Positions 25,482-36,164 of a DNA stretch of 64,000 nucleotides are shown here, in pieces (the stretch's first letter is position 1; every line of letters starts with the position of its first letter). The stretch comes from Lachnospiraceae bacterium (GTDB lineage Bacteria; Bacillota; Clostridia; Lachnospirales; Lachnospiraceae). The notes below the pieces were generated by a model that was given only the letters and a program-made list of their open reading frames with translations, searched no databases and was not told the DNA's origin. A program made the position numbers and the translations under genes. Where the stretch lies: assembly GCA_017626325.1 (NCBI GenBank), contig JAGAIZ010000067.1, forward strand, positions 1-64,000, in the 5' to 3' direction.

Positions 25482-26644
25482 ATTCTCTGTGCCACCGCAC
25501 CGGCTTCCTCAGGCCCACAGAACAATCTTGCGGAAGCTTCCCATGCCAGCTCTGTCACGGAAGCTTCCCGCAGGAAAGCGATCTCTTCCTGACCAAGCAG
25601 GTTTTCTCCCGAACCGGATACCCGCCTGCTGTTTGGAAACGCATTCTCATCATTGACGCAAACCGCATTCTGACCGCTTACACGAAGCGCATTCACAATA
25701 TCATTGATCTTCTGAAAGTACCGCATCAGTTCTCTGAAATCCTGTATCCTGTCAATCACGCTGCCGCCATACGCCTGCCGCTCCAATTCACATACCGCAA
25801 TAACCTGCATGGACAGCTTCAACTCTCCCGTAATGTCAGAGGCTTCCATCAGCACGTCCGGCCGTTTCTCGAGGCAGGAAAGCAGATACGCTTTCGCCCC
25901 GGCGATATCCTTTCCGGCGAAGTACGCCGCAAGGCGCTCCTTGATCTCCGCCGTTTCTCTCTTCTCGCCAGTCATGCCCACCTTGCACTCATACACCTTC
26001 AAGCCGTTCACTCTGGCCCATACCATAAGCAGGAATTCCGAAATAAAGCCATACACCCGCTTATGATAGTCATCATAGCCGGAGGCGTCAATCTTATCCT
26101 CCGCCTTCTCGAAAATGCCAAACAGCCACGCACAATAAGCGTCGTACACAGGCTTGGCACAGACCATCATATTGCCAAAATACGTCCCCTTCTCGTGAAC
26201 AAGACGTTCAAAGGTCTCATAATATGCCGGTTCATGCTGTCTGATCACCTCTCCCACCGCGATCAGATCAAAGATATTGTAATCGCCGGCATACCCGTCG
26301 AAATAGGAAGCGTTCAGCTTCAGCTTCTTAGAAGCAATCATGTCATACCGGGAAAGAATCTCCTCATATTCCGCTCCGGTCAGTATTCTGCCCTCTTCCG
26401 TGCAGAAATATCTGCGGTAATGGCACACACCTACGTAGCCGGATGTCCTGAAATTCTTCCACACCCAGTAAACGCCTGTCAGTTCCCCGTAATAGCAGTT
26501 CTTAGCAGAAATACTGACGCCTGTGTCATCTCCCATATAACCCAAATCCTGAGCGCAGGCCCGGCCCACATGCAAAGGCACGTAGACCGGATCCTTCGGC
26601 GCCGGGAATTTCTTATGTGTCATGGCAAAAATTGTTACATCCAA
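25445..26644 (-). CDS. DUF4422-domain putative glycosyltransferase
   Basis: About 399 residues. The N-terminal 240 match the DUF4422 family of polysaccharide-locus proteins (TIFAMTHKKFPAP, YGELTGVYWVWKN, GVCHYRRYF), generally treated as glycosyltransferases acting in cell-surface polysaccharide assembly. The remaining C-terminal part is helical and not recognised. I choose a TTG start at 26644: it gives MDVTIFAMTHKKF, is preceded at 8 bases by GAAAGGCGG and lies just after the upstream MATE stop. An ATG at 26695 would overlap the MATE gene. Acceptor and donor sugars are unknown. Confidence 0.8.
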   Translation of the reverse strand: MDVTIFAMTHKKFPAPKDPVYVPLHVGRACAQDLGYMGDDTGVSISAKNCYYGELTGVYWVWKNFRTSGYVGVCHYRRYFCTEEGRILTGAEYEEILSRYDMIASKKLKLNASYFDGYAGDYNIFDLIAVGEVIRQHEPAYYETFERLVHEKGTYFGNMMVCAKPVYDAYCAWLFGIFEKAEDKIDASGYDDYHKRVYGFISEFLLMVWARVNGLKVYECKVGMTGEKRETAEIKERLAAYFAGKDIAGAKAYLLSCLEKRPDVLMEASDITGELKLSMQVIAVCELERQAYGGSVIDRIQDFRELMRYFQKINDIVNALRVSGQNAVCVNDENAFPNSRRVSGSGENLLGQEEIAFLREASVTELAWEASARLFCGPEEAGAVAQRIQKEAASLILPR

Positions 26645-26663
26645 GGTTAATGCCGCCTTTCTC

Positions 26664-28052
26664 TTACAAGGTATCCGCAGCAGCTTCTTCCACATGCTCC
26701 TGCTGTCCTTTCTGTCCATCCAGGATACCCGCCATCACCTTCCGCACGTGGAAGAATGCAGGAATCAGGAAGATATCCGCAAAGATCCACGCCAAAGGAT
26801 TAGCGAAGCATACCGCCGTAAATCCGAAATAAGGCACCAGCATAAAGCCTGCCAGCCCTCTCGCCAGCATCTCGAAAGCGCCAGCAAAGACCGCCAGCTT
26901 GCTAAAGCCCATCCCCTGAATCAGGAAACGCACGATATTGACAAGGGCCAGCGGGAAGTAGAACAGCACGCTGATACGCAGGAATTTAATCGCGTCGCCT
27001 AAGATGGCTGTCTCGCCCGCATCCAGGAACAGCAGCAGCATCTTGTCTGCCGCCAGATAGACGATCACTACCGCAACCAGAGAATATACCAGTCCCAGCA
27101 GACTGCATGATTTCAGGCCCTGATCTACCCTGTCGAGCTTGCCCGCTCCCACATTCTGTCCGCCGTAAGTCGCCATCGTAGAGCCCATGGCGTCGAAGGG
27201 ACACATGATGAGCATGGCAAGCTTGTTCGCCGCCGTCACCGCCGCCACCGCGTCGGAGCCGATGCTGTTCACCGCGCTTTGCAGGATAACGGAGCCAATC
27301 GCCGTGATGGAATACTGCAGTCCCATGGGAATACCCATATTACACAGCTTGGAGACAAAATCTCTGTTCCATTTCCACTCATCCCTTGATATTCTCAGAA
27401 TCGTGTACTTCCTGCACATATAAACCAGGCAGCACAGCCCCGCAATCGCCTGAGACGCCACTGTGGCTGCCGCCGCGCCCGCAACGCCCATCGGAAATAC
27501 GATAATCAGCAGCAAATCCAGGAAAATATTCAGAATCGCCGCCATCACCAGGAACACTACAGGCGTCCGGCTGTCTCCCAGCGAACGGATAATCGCCGCC
27601 GTCATATTATACAAAAACACCACCGGAATCCCGGCAAAAATAATCACAATATAATCATAAGAGCCGTCAATGATATTGGACGGTGTGCGCATGATCTGCA
27701 GAATCGGACGGCACAGCGCTACGACCGCCACCGTCATCACCACGGAGAAAAGCACTGACAGCCACACACCGTTGGCCACATATTTGCGCAGATTCACCTC
27801 ATGCCCCGCGCCGAACTCCTGCGCAATCGGAATCGCGAAGCCGTTGCAGACTCCCATACAGAAGCCGATGATCAGGAAATTGACGGAGCCCGTCGCCCCT
27901 ACGGCAGCGAGCGCGTCCACGCCCAGATACTGCCCTACGATCACGGCATCTACCATACTGTAGAACTGCTGAAACAGCAGACCGAACAAAAGCGGTACGG
28001 CAAACCCCAGAATCAGCTTCATGGGACTGCCCTTTGTCATATCTTTTTCCAT
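26664..28052 (-). CDS. MATE-family multidrug/cation antiporter
   Basis: About 462 residues with twelve membrane helices and MATE hallmarks (VPLLFGLLFQQFYSMVDAVIVGQYLG at the N-terminus, SLGDSRTPV and QNVGAGK later). It should expel organic cations or drugs using a Na+ or H+ gradient. The ATG at 28052 follows GGGAGG. A perfect 16-bp palindrome directly before the ribosome site suggests a repressor. The glycosyltransferase gene follows after 19 bases. Confidence 0.9.
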   Translation of the reverse strand: MEKDMTKGSPMKLILGFAVPLLFGLLFQQFYSMVDAVIVGQYLGVDALAAVGATGSVNFLIIGFCMGVCNGFAIPIAQEFGAGHEVNLRKYVANGVWLSVLFSVVMTVAVVALCRPILQIMRTPSNIIDGSYDYIVIIFAGIPVVFLYNMTAAIIRSLGDSRTPVVFLVMAAILNIFLDLLLIIVFPMGVAGAAAATVASQAIAGLCCLVYMCRKYTILRISRDEWKWNRDFVSKLCNMGIPMGLQYSITAIGSVILQSAVNSIGSDAVAAVTAANKLAMLIMCPFDAMGSTMATYGGQNVGAGKLDRVDQGLKSCSLLGLVYSLVAVVIVYLAADKMLLLFLDAGETAILGDAIKFLRISVLFYFPLALVNIVRFLIQGMGFSKLAVFAGAFEMLARGLAGFMLVPYFGFTAVCFANPLAWIFADIFLIPAFFHVRKVMAGILDGQKGQQEHVEEAAADTL

Positions 28053-28066
28053 AATTATTCCTCCCA

Positions 28067-28082
28067 AACGTTATATAACGTT
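28067..28082. promoter_or_regulatory. 16-bp perfect palindrome before the MATE gene
   Basis: AACGTTATATAACGTT is fully self-complementary and lies right upstream of the ribosome binding site of the MATE gene. It has the form of a TetR- or MarR-type operator. No regulator gene is adjacent. Confidence 0.55.
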
Positions 28083-28166
28083 ACCTGAAATATCCAAGCC
28101 TGAGAGACAGCGCAATCTGACATAAATTCCTTTTCTCAGACTCTCAGACAGGTGTATAATATTATT

Positions 28167-28679
28167 ATGAAGAAACTACTACAGTTGCACGACAAAGTAA
28201 AATTTCACAGATACCGGGACGATATCGTCCTGAACGCTTCCCGCTGCCGTTCCTACACAGAAGCCTTCGGCAATCTCTTAGACGCTTTCCAGAAGGAGAT
28301 AAACGCCGCCGCCCAGACGCCTCTTATGGAGCGGAACCGCAGCCAGAAGATGCTGACGGAAGCGGAAAACCGCTGTTTCATGATCGACGCCAGACACAAA
28401 CTGTCTCTGCTTGGAGAGCTGGGAGAGCTTTACCGGAGCACGGGCGATTATGAGACAGAACAGCGAATCCGTATTCTGATGGCGCAGTTAGAAGGCGTTT
28501 TAAGCAGTATCCACGAATACATTGTCTATGGAACCATCGGCTTCCTCCTGCGCTATCCCTCAGACGATACCCTCACACCTGTGAGAATGGTGTGGAAGGG
28601 CACCGACTATATCGCCGTTACTGCGCAAGCGCCTCCGCAAGCGTCTCAAGCGCAGCGGAAGAATCCGCGTTCAGAGTAG
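28167..28679 (+). CDS. Hypothetical protein, helical
   Basis: About 170 residues, basic and mostly helical by composition, with no signal or membrane segment. No family is recognised. A GTG at 28152 is also possible. No Shine-Dalgarno site is visible, and TATAAT stands only 8 bases before the ATG, so the transcript may be nearly leaderless. The last 62 bases overlap the convergent flavodiiron gene, and its Ala/Gln-rich tail there may simply be antisense sequence. Codon choice in the body looks coding. Confidence 0.5.
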   Translation: MKKLLQLHDKVKFHRYRDDIVLNASRCRSYTEAFGNLLDAFQKEINAAAQTPLMERNRSQKMLTEAENRCFMIDARHKLSLLGELGELYRSTGDYETEQRIRILMAQLEGVLSSIHEYIVYGTIGFLLRYPSDDTLTPVRMVWKGTDYIAVTAQAPPQASQAQRKNPRSE

Positions 28680-29781
28680 ATTTCACCGTTACCACGGGCT
28701 CCACAAGCGTGATTTCCTTCAGGCCGGACATGATATCCTTCATTTGTCTGCCCGCTGTCGGCGCCCAGCTTCCATTCTCGATGAATCCCACGGTGCGTTT
28801 CTGGTAGTTTTTGGATTTCAATATATTTAAGAAGCTCTCCATGCAGGGGAACAGTCCCGCGTCATAGGTTGCCGACGCCAGCACCAGCCTGTCATAACGG
28901 AACGCGTCCTCGATGACCTCCGCCATATCCTCTCTTGCCAGATCGGCTACCACTACCTTCGGCACGCCCCTGGCCCGCAGCAGTTCCGCCAGCTTCTGTG
29001 CCGCTTCCATGGTATTGCCGTGAATAGACGCGCAGGCAATGAGCACGCCCTCATCCTCCGGTGTATAGCTGCTCCATGTATTGTATTTGTCGATGTAGTA
29101 GCTTATATTTTCCTGTAAAACGGGACCATGCAAAGGACAAATAGTCCGGATGTCAAGGGCAGCCGCCTTTTTCAGAAGCATCTGTACCTGCACGCCATAT
29201 TTTCCTACGATATTGAAGTAATATCTTCTCGCCTCACAGGCCCAGTCTTCCTCCGTATCCAGCGCGCCGAACTTACCGAAGCCGTCCGCTGAGAACAACA
29301 CCTTCTCGCTCTTCTCATAGCTCATCATAACCTCCGGCCAGTGCACCATAGGAGCCATCACGAAAGTAAGCGTATGGCTTCCCAGATTCAGTTCGTCGCC
29401 TTCCTTGACAGCGATGCATCTGTCGTTCATATCCAGGGTAAAAAACTGCGGCAGCATACTCTGTGCTTTCGCGCTGAGCACAAGCTGCGCCTGCGGATAT
29501 TTCTCCATAAAACGCTGCACATTACCGGAATGATCCGGCTCCAAGTGCTGTACCACCAGATAATCAGGCTCTCTTGCTCCGAACGTCTCGTCCAGATTGG
29601 CAAACCATTCCTCCGAAGCCCTGGCATCCACGCTGTCCATTACGGCAATCTTCGCATCCATGATCACATATGAATTGTAGGACACGCCGTTTGGAACCAC
29701 ATACTGGCTCTCAAACAGATCGATCGATCTGTCGTCCACACCCACATATTTTACAGCGTCTGAAATCATTGTCTTTTGCAT
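28618..29781 (-). CDS. Flavodiiron protein (FprA/A-type flavoprotein)
   Basis: A 387-residue protein. The N-terminal metallo-beta-lactamase-like domain has the diiron ligands His79, Glu81 and Asp83 in HLEPDH, then His147, Asp166 and His218. The C-terminal flavodoxin domain begins near residue 250 (CASIHGNTMEAA) and binds FMN. Such enzymes reduce O2 to water or NO to N2O and protect anaerobes. AAGGAAGG precedes the ATG. It stands alone; the electron donor, usually rubredoxin or NADH:rubredoxin reductase, is not in the window. Confidence 0.93.
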   Translation of the reverse strand: MQKTMISDAVKYVGVDDRSIDLFESQYVVPNGVSYNSYVIMDAKIAVMDSVDARASEEWFANLDETFGAREPDYLVVQHLEPDHSGNVQRFMEKYPQAQLVLSAKAQSMLPQFFTLDMNDRCIAVKEGDELNLGSHTLTFVMAPMVHWPEVMMSYEKSEKVLFSADGFGKFGALDTEEDWACEARRYYFNIVGKYGVQVQMLLKKAAALDIRTICPLHGPVLQENISYYIDKYNTWSSYTPEDEGVLIACASIHGNTMEAAQKLAELLRARGVPKVVVADLAREDMAEVIEDAFRYDRLVLASATYDAGLFPCMESFLNILKSKNYQKRTVGFIENGSWAPTAGRQMKDIMSGLKEITLVEPVVTVKSTLNADSSAALETLAEALAQ

Positions 29782-29860
29782 GCTTACGTACCTTCCTTTT
29801 CCTGATTCATATACTTATACTTTAACGCATGGTATATTCTATCACGAAACTCTCTATACC

Positions 29861-29895
29861 AAAAGCCCCAAACATCGAAATGTCTGGGGACTTTT
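29861..29895 (-). terminator. Terminator of the arabinofuranosidase gene
   Basis: On the minus strand CCCCAGACAT pairs with ATGTTTGGGG around a TTCG tetraloop and ends in TTTT. The structure is nearly symmetrical and could act in both directions. Confidence 0.8.
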
Positions 29896-29931
29896 GAAGA
29901 GAATTATGATAATGAAAAGAATGATACTGTC

Positions 29932-31518
<1,587 letters not shown>

Positions 31519-31572
31519 TTATTTGACTTTTTTTCCGATGTGAGATAGAGTGTCAGAAAAGGAGGGTTCCGC

Positions 31573-32346
31573 ATGTTTCACATCAGCTACTGCGACTACA
31601 ACCGCTCCAACCCGGACGGCGACAGAATCGACCGTCCGGAGGGCAGCGGAGATTATCTGTTTCTGTATTTTATGACGCCCATGAAAGTACAGCTTGGCAC
31701 TGAGAACGTCCTCGCCAGGGAAGGGGCTTTTCTGCTCTATTCGCCGGGCTATCCGCAGATTTATCAGGCAGTCAGGAAATTCAAGAACAGCTTTATTCAC
31801 TTCTCCAGCGAAAGCGGACGCTTCCTGCTGGAATATGATATCCCCGTAAACCAGATTGTCTATCTGTCCAATCCGGGCGCTATGAATGAGCTTATGAAAA
31901 ATATTTATGTGGAAAATGTTACGAAGATGGACTATTATGCGGAGCAGAGCGACAAGCTGATGCATCAGTTGTTTATCCTTTTTTCCAGACAATATCACGC
32001 CTACGGTGCACAGAACATACCGCCGAATGTACTTTATCCGCAGTTTCAGAAAGCCCGCATCGAAATACTGACCCACATCGACCGGGACTGGAACTCCGAG
32101 AATATGGCGGCGCTCACCAATCTGGGCACCAGCCAGTTCTACAGCTACTATAAGCTGTTCTTCAACCGCTCGCCCAAGGCGGAACTCTTAGACGCCCGCA
32201 TCGAGAGAGCGAAATATCTGCTGAAGGTAGAATCCCTCTCCGTCACGCAGACCGCCGCCCTGTCCGGCTTCGACAATCTGTCACATTTTACGAGATATTT
32301 CAAGAAGGTGTGCGGCATGACGCCCTCTGCGTATGCGGAAAGCTGA
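31573..32346 (+). CDS. AraC-family regulator next to abfA
   Basis: A 257-residue protein. The N-terminal half is a ligand-binding beta domain that opens with MFHISYCDYNRSNPDGDRI. The C-terminal 100 residues are the AraC DNA-binding domain (ENMAALTNLGTSQFYSYYKLFF ... GFDNLSHFTRYFKKVCGMTPSAY). It diverges from abfA over a 140-base gap and probably controls it in response to arabinose or an arabinose oligomer. GGAGGG precedes the ATG. Confidence 0.9.
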   Translation: MFHISYCDYNRSNPDGDRIDRPEGSGDYLFLYFMTPMKVQLGTENVLAREGAFLLYSPGYPQIYQAVRKFKNSFIHFSSESGRFLLEYDIPVNQIVYLSNPGAMNELMKNIYVENVTKMDYYAEQSDKLMHQLFILFSRQYHAYGAQNIPPNVLYPQFQKARIEILTHIDRDWNSENMAALTNLGTSQFYSYYKLFFNRSPKAELLDARIERAKYLLKVESLSVTQTAALSGFDNLSHFTRYFKKVCGMTPSAYAES

Positions 32347-32424
32347 GGACAGATACTTCTAAGGGTGGATATTTCTGAGGACAGATACGGCTGAAGGCGG
32401 ACACGATTGAGGGCGGATACGCTC
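32346..32424. repeat. Five degenerate 15-17 bp tandem units
   Basis: Units beginning AGG and sharing the pattern AGGnnnGATAC start at 32346, 32362, 32378, 32395 and 32410. The array begins at the stop codon of the AraC gene and lies before the hairpin at 32461-32498. The units differ at several bases each. Confidence 0.6.
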
Positions 32425-32460
32425 AGGTTTCCCTGCAGAAGATATACCGACATACAATTC

Positions 32461-32498
32461 AGGGGAGCCTGTGACTTACACAAATCACACGCTCCCCT
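32461..32498 (+). terminator. Hairpin between convergent AraC and purine permease genes
   Basis: AGGGGAGC at 32461-32468 pairs with GCTCCCCT at 32491-32498, with an inner GTGA/TCAC extension. The following T-tract is weak, but the position between two convergent genes supports a terminator. Confidence 0.6.
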
Positions 32499-32626
32499 AA
32501 TTATAACCGTCCGCTTTCTGACAGTTCTTATTCTATTCCCGCAGGCAGCAGGCCAAGCGGCCGCTCTTGCGCGGATATCCGGCGGCCGCCGCAGAGCCTT
32601 ACGAATCTCCCGGACCCGAAATCATC

Positions 32627-33985
32627 CTACAGGAAAATATATTTGCACACGAACAGTACAGCCAGCACGTACATAAGCGGCGTAATCTTCTTCGCCTTAC
32701 CGCATACCAGATTAATCACCACATAAGAGATAACGCCCACTGCGATGCCCTCGGAGATACTGTACATAAGCGGCATAGCAAGCAGACACAGGTAAGCCGG
32801 AATCGCTTCCGTCATATCGTTGAAATCGATGTCCACTACCGCCGTAATCATTAAGAAGCCTACGAACAGAAGCGCCGGAGCCGTTGCGAAGCCCGGAATC
32901 GTTATGAAAATCGGTGCAAAGAAGATAGACAGTAAGAACAGGAAGCCTGTCACAACGGAGGCAAGGCCTGTTCTGCCGCCCTCGGATACGCCTGCGGAGC
33001 TTTCCACAAAGGTTGTAGTGGTGGAAGTGCCGAGTACCGCGCCTGCGCTGGTTGCGATAGCGTCTGCAAGAAGCGCCTGCTTGATACGGGGCAGCTTGCC
33101 TTCCTTGTCAAGCATATTCGCCTTGTTGGCACAGCCGATCAAGGTTCCTAACGTATCAAAAACGTCTACAAATAAGAATGCGAAAATAATAACAATAAAG
33201 TCCACAATCCTGATCGCGCCGAAATCAGCCTTAAAGCACTGTCCGAAGGTTAAGCCGATTGCGCCCAGACTGAAATTGCTCCAGGACGGAATCAGAGAAT
33301 AATAGCCCGCGTCCGGCGCTACCGTGTAAATGCCTGTCAACTGACAGAGAATACCCAGAATCCATGTGGCGAAAATGCCGATCAGAATAGAACCCTTCAC
33401 GCCTTTGATGTACAGAATGGCGATCAGGAAGGTACCGATGACAGCCAGCAGCGCGCTGATGCCTGCCGTATGGAAATTCTCCGTAAAATCAATTACTGTT
33501 ACCAGCGTGGAATCGGAATTAACTACGATTCCCGCATTCTGGAAGCCGATAAAAGCGATAAACAGGCCGATACCTACGGATACGCCTTTCTTAAGCTGCA
33601 TCGGAATCGCGTTGAAAATCGCCTCGCGCACATTCGTGACGGACAGGACGATGAAGATAAGACCTTCCACAAATACCGCCAGCAGAGCTATCTGCCAGGA
33701 ATAGCCCATAGAACCGCACACCGTATAGGCGAAATACGCGTTCAGTCCGAGTCCCGGCGCCAGGGCGAAGGGGTAATTGGCAAGTAACGCCATAGCAAGG
33801 GTTCCGATAAAGGAAGCCAGTGCCGTCGCCATCAGAATCGCCTGACTGTCCATGCCGGAAGCGGACAGAATCGACGGATTGACCGCCAGAATGTACGCCA
33901 TCGTCATAAAGGTGGTGACGCCGGCAACCACTTCGGTTCTGATGTCTGTGTTGTTCTCCTTGAGTTTAAACAGTTTCTCTAACAT
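32627..33985 (-). CDS. NCS2-family purine permease (AzgA-like)
   Basis: About 452 residues with twelve or more membrane helices. The motifs TEVVAGVTTFMTMAYILAVNP at the N-terminus and GTSTTTTFVESSAGVSEGGRTG in the second half place it in the hypoxanthine/adenine/guanine group (PbuG, PbuO). It should import purine bases by proton symport. The start at 33985 follows AAGGAGAG. It is 38 bases downstream of apt, forming a purine salvage pair. Confidence 0.92.
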   Translation of the reverse strand: MLEKLFKLKENNTDIRTEVVAGVTTFMTMAYILAVNPSILSASGMDSQAILMATALASFIGTLAMALLANYPFALAPGLGLNAYFAYTVCGSMGYSWQIALLAVFVEGLIFIVLSVTNVREAIFNAIPMQLKKGVSVGIGLFIAFIGFQNAGIVVNSDSTLVTVIDFTENFHTAGISALLAVIGTFLIAILYIKGVKGSILIGIFATWILGILCQLTGIYTVAPDAGYYSLIPSWSNFSLGAIGLTFGQCFKADFGAIRIVDFIVIIFAFLFVDVFDTLGTLIGCANKANMLDKEGKLPRIKQALLADAIATSAGAVLGTSTTTTFVESSAGVSEGGRTGLASVVTGFLFLLSIFFAPIFITIPGFATAPALLFVGFLMITAVVDIDFNDMTEAIPAYLCLLAMPLMYSISEGIAVGVISYVVINLVCGKAKKITPLMYVLAVLFVCKYIFL

Positions 33986-34023
33986 CACATTTCTCTCCTT
34001 TTCTCATAAGCTTGTCAACTTAT

Positions 34024-34548
34024 TTATTTGCCTTCATAGATGATGACACTGTCCACGTCGTAGTTTTTCAGGCGTTCCCTGCCCTTCAACCCGGCAAGCT
34101 CCATTAAGAAGATTACCTTCACTACTTCGCCGCCCAGCTCTTCAATCATCTGAATGCTCGCTTCAATCGTTCCGCCCGTGGCGATCAGGTCGTCTACCAC
34201 GACCACCTTCTGTCCCGGCTTAATGGAATCCTTATGCATCTCCACCACCGCGCTTCCGTATTCCAGATCATATTCCTTGGAAATCGTCTCCATGGGCAGC
34301 TTCCCCTTCTTGCGCACAGGCACAAACGCCTTGTGCATGGAATAGGCAATGGGCACGCCGAACATAAACCCTCTCGACTCCGTTCCGACCACCACGTCGA
34401 AATCCACGTCCTTCAGAAAATCCTTCATCGAATCGATTGCAAGCGCAAGTCCGTCCGCGTCCTGCAGCACGCTGGTGATGTCTCTGAAAACAATGCCCTT
34501 CTCCGGGAAATCCGGAATACTGCGCACATAATCCTCTACCTTCTTCAT
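34024..34548 (-). CDS. apt: Adenine phosphoribosyltransferase
   Basis: A 174-residue enzyme, full length for the family. It makes AMP from adenine and PRPP. The PRPP-binding motif is VVVVDDLIATGGT near residue 115. IPDFPEKGIVFRDIT at the N-terminus and ESRGFMFG are specific to Apt. GGAGGG precedes the ATG. A TATAAT box on the minus strand (34621-34626) with a weak -35 gives a leader of about 65 bases, which contains an ACAGGC/GCCTGT inverted repeat. The purine permease follows in the same unit. Confidence 0.96.
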   Translation of the reverse strand: MKKVEDYVRSIPDFPEKGIVFRDITSVLQDADGLALAIDSMKDFLKDVDFDVVVGTESRGFMFGVPIAYSMHKAFVPVRKKGKLPMETISKEYDLEYGSAVVEMHKDSIKPGQKVVVVDDLIATGGTIEASIQMIEELGGEVVKVIFLMELAGLKGRERLKNYDVDSVIIYEGK

Positions 34549-34686
34549 ATGTATCTATCCCTCCGTACATCATACTTAACAGGCCGCCTTCATCGCCGCC
34601 GCGCCTGTCCCAATGGGGTTATTATACCATAGTTCACGGGAAAAGAGAAACAGGAAACACAAAAAAGAAAATTATAAATTGATATA

Positions 34687-34716
34687 TTTACAAATCATCA
34701 GATATGATAGTATTCT
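34687..34716 (+). promoter_or_regulatory. Promoter of the MATE-dus unit
   Basis: TTTACA at 34687-34692 and TATTCT at 34711-34716 are 18 bases apart, 65 bases before the ATG at 34782. Confidence 0.5.
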
Positions 34717-34781
34717 ATATGTACTGCCGCAAATATTTCATCCGAAAACAAAACATACATTATTCATAACAGGAGGCAAAC

Positions 34782-36164
34782 ATGAGCAAAGCAATTCCGT
34801 CTGCCAAAGACAGATTTTATCCGCAAATTATCAAACTGGTGATTCCCATCGTGGTTCAGAACCTCTTAAGCGCCGCGGTCAATTCCGCCGACGTGGTGAT
34901 GTTAAACTATGTGGGGCAATCCTCCATCTCCGCCGTTTCCCTTGCCGCCAACTATGCCGGCGTCCTTTTCATGGTCTATTACGGTCTGGGAACGGGCGCT
35001 TCCATGCTGAGCGCGCAGTATTGGGGCAAGAAGGATTTACAGGCAATCCGCGTTATAGAGGGCATTGCGATGCGTTTCTCCATTCTGATTTCCTTATGCT
35101 TCTCGGCTTTTGCCTTCTTTGCGCCGGAGCTGATGATGAAGCTTTTTACCAATGATGCGGAACTGATTGCCATCGGTGCAGGCTATCTGCGGGTTATGGC
35201 GCTGACCTATCTGTGCTGGGGCGTTATCGAGATCTACCTGTCCGTTCTGCGAAGCATCGGCAGGGTAAATGTCTCCATGATATTGAATATACTGGCTTTC
35301 ACCTTGAATATTTTCTTAAACGCGGTGTTTATCTTCGGGCTTTTCGGCGCGCCGAAGCTGGGTGCGGTGGGCGTTGCCATCGCTACGGCCTCCTCCCGTG
35401 CCATAGAACTGGCAGGCTGTATTCTGGTATCGCTGTTTAGTAAAGACGTGAAATTAAAGCTTTCCTATATGTTGATCCGCAACAAACCGCTGTTCCAGGA
35501 CTTCCTGAAGCTTTCCCTGCCGGCGCTTGGCAACGATGTGTCCTGGAGCGTCGCTTTCTCCATGTATTCGGTCATCCTGGGGCATCTGGGAACCGATGCG
35601 GTAGCGGCCAACTCTCTTGTAGTCGTGGTACGCAACTTCGGCACGGTGCTCTGCTTCGGCACGGCCAGCGCAGGCGGCATCCTCTTAGGAAACGTCATGG
35701 GAGAAAACGATCTGGAGCGGGCCAAAGTCTACGCTTCCAACATTCTGAAACTCACCGTCATCACCGGAGCCATCGGCGGCGTGCTGGTGCTGATTGCCAC
35801 GCCCTTTGTGCTGCATTTCGCCTCCCTGTCAGATACCGCTATGCATTATCTGAAATATATGCTCTTTATCAACAGCTATTACATCATGGGCTCCGCCGTA
35901 AACACCACCCTGATTGCGGGCGTATTCCGCGCCGGCGGCGACAGCCGCTTCGGCCTGATCTGCGATACGGTGGACATGTGGTGCTACGCGGTGCCCCTCG
36001 GCTTTATCGCGGCGTTTGTATTTAAGCTTCCCGTCCTGGTTGTGTATTTCCTGCTGTGCACTGATGAATTTGTGAAATGGCCCTGGGTCATCAGGCATTA
36101 CCGCAGCCGGAAATGGCTCAGAAACATCACGCGCGAAAACCTGTTTGCGGAGGAAAAGGCATAA
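34782..36164 (+). CDS. MATE-family efflux transporter
   Basis: A 460-residue protein with twelve membrane helices. Typical MATE features are KLVIPIVVQNLLSAAVNSADVVMLNYVGQ in helix 1 and FRAGGDSRFG in the C-terminal half. It differs clearly from the MATE protein at 26664. AGGAGG lies before the ATG. Its stop codon overlaps the start of the tRNA-dihydrouridine synthase gene (TAATG), so the two are translated together, although a functional link is not evident. Confidence 0.92.
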   Translation: MSKAIPSAKDRFYPQIIKLVIPIVVQNLLSAAVNSADVVMLNYVGQSSISAVSLAANYAGVLFMVYYGLGTGASMLSAQYWGKKDLQAIRVIEGIAMRFSILISLCFSAFAFFAPELMMKLFTNDAELIAIGAGYLRVMALTYLCWGVIEIYLSVLRSIGRVNVSMILNILAFTLNIFLNAVFIFGLFGAPKLGAVGVAIATASSRAIELAGCILVSLFSKDVKLKLSYMLIRNKPLFQDFLKLSLPALGNDVSWSVAFSMYSVILGHLGTDAVAANSLVVVVRNFGTVLCFGTASAGGILLGNVMGENDLERAKVYASNILKLTVITGAIGGVLVLIATPFVLHFASLSDTAMHYLKYMLFINSYYIMGSAVNTTLIAGVFRAGGDSRFGLICDTVDMWCYAVPLGFIAAFVFKLPVLVVYFLLCTDEFVKWPWVIRHYRSRKWLRNITRENLFAEEKA

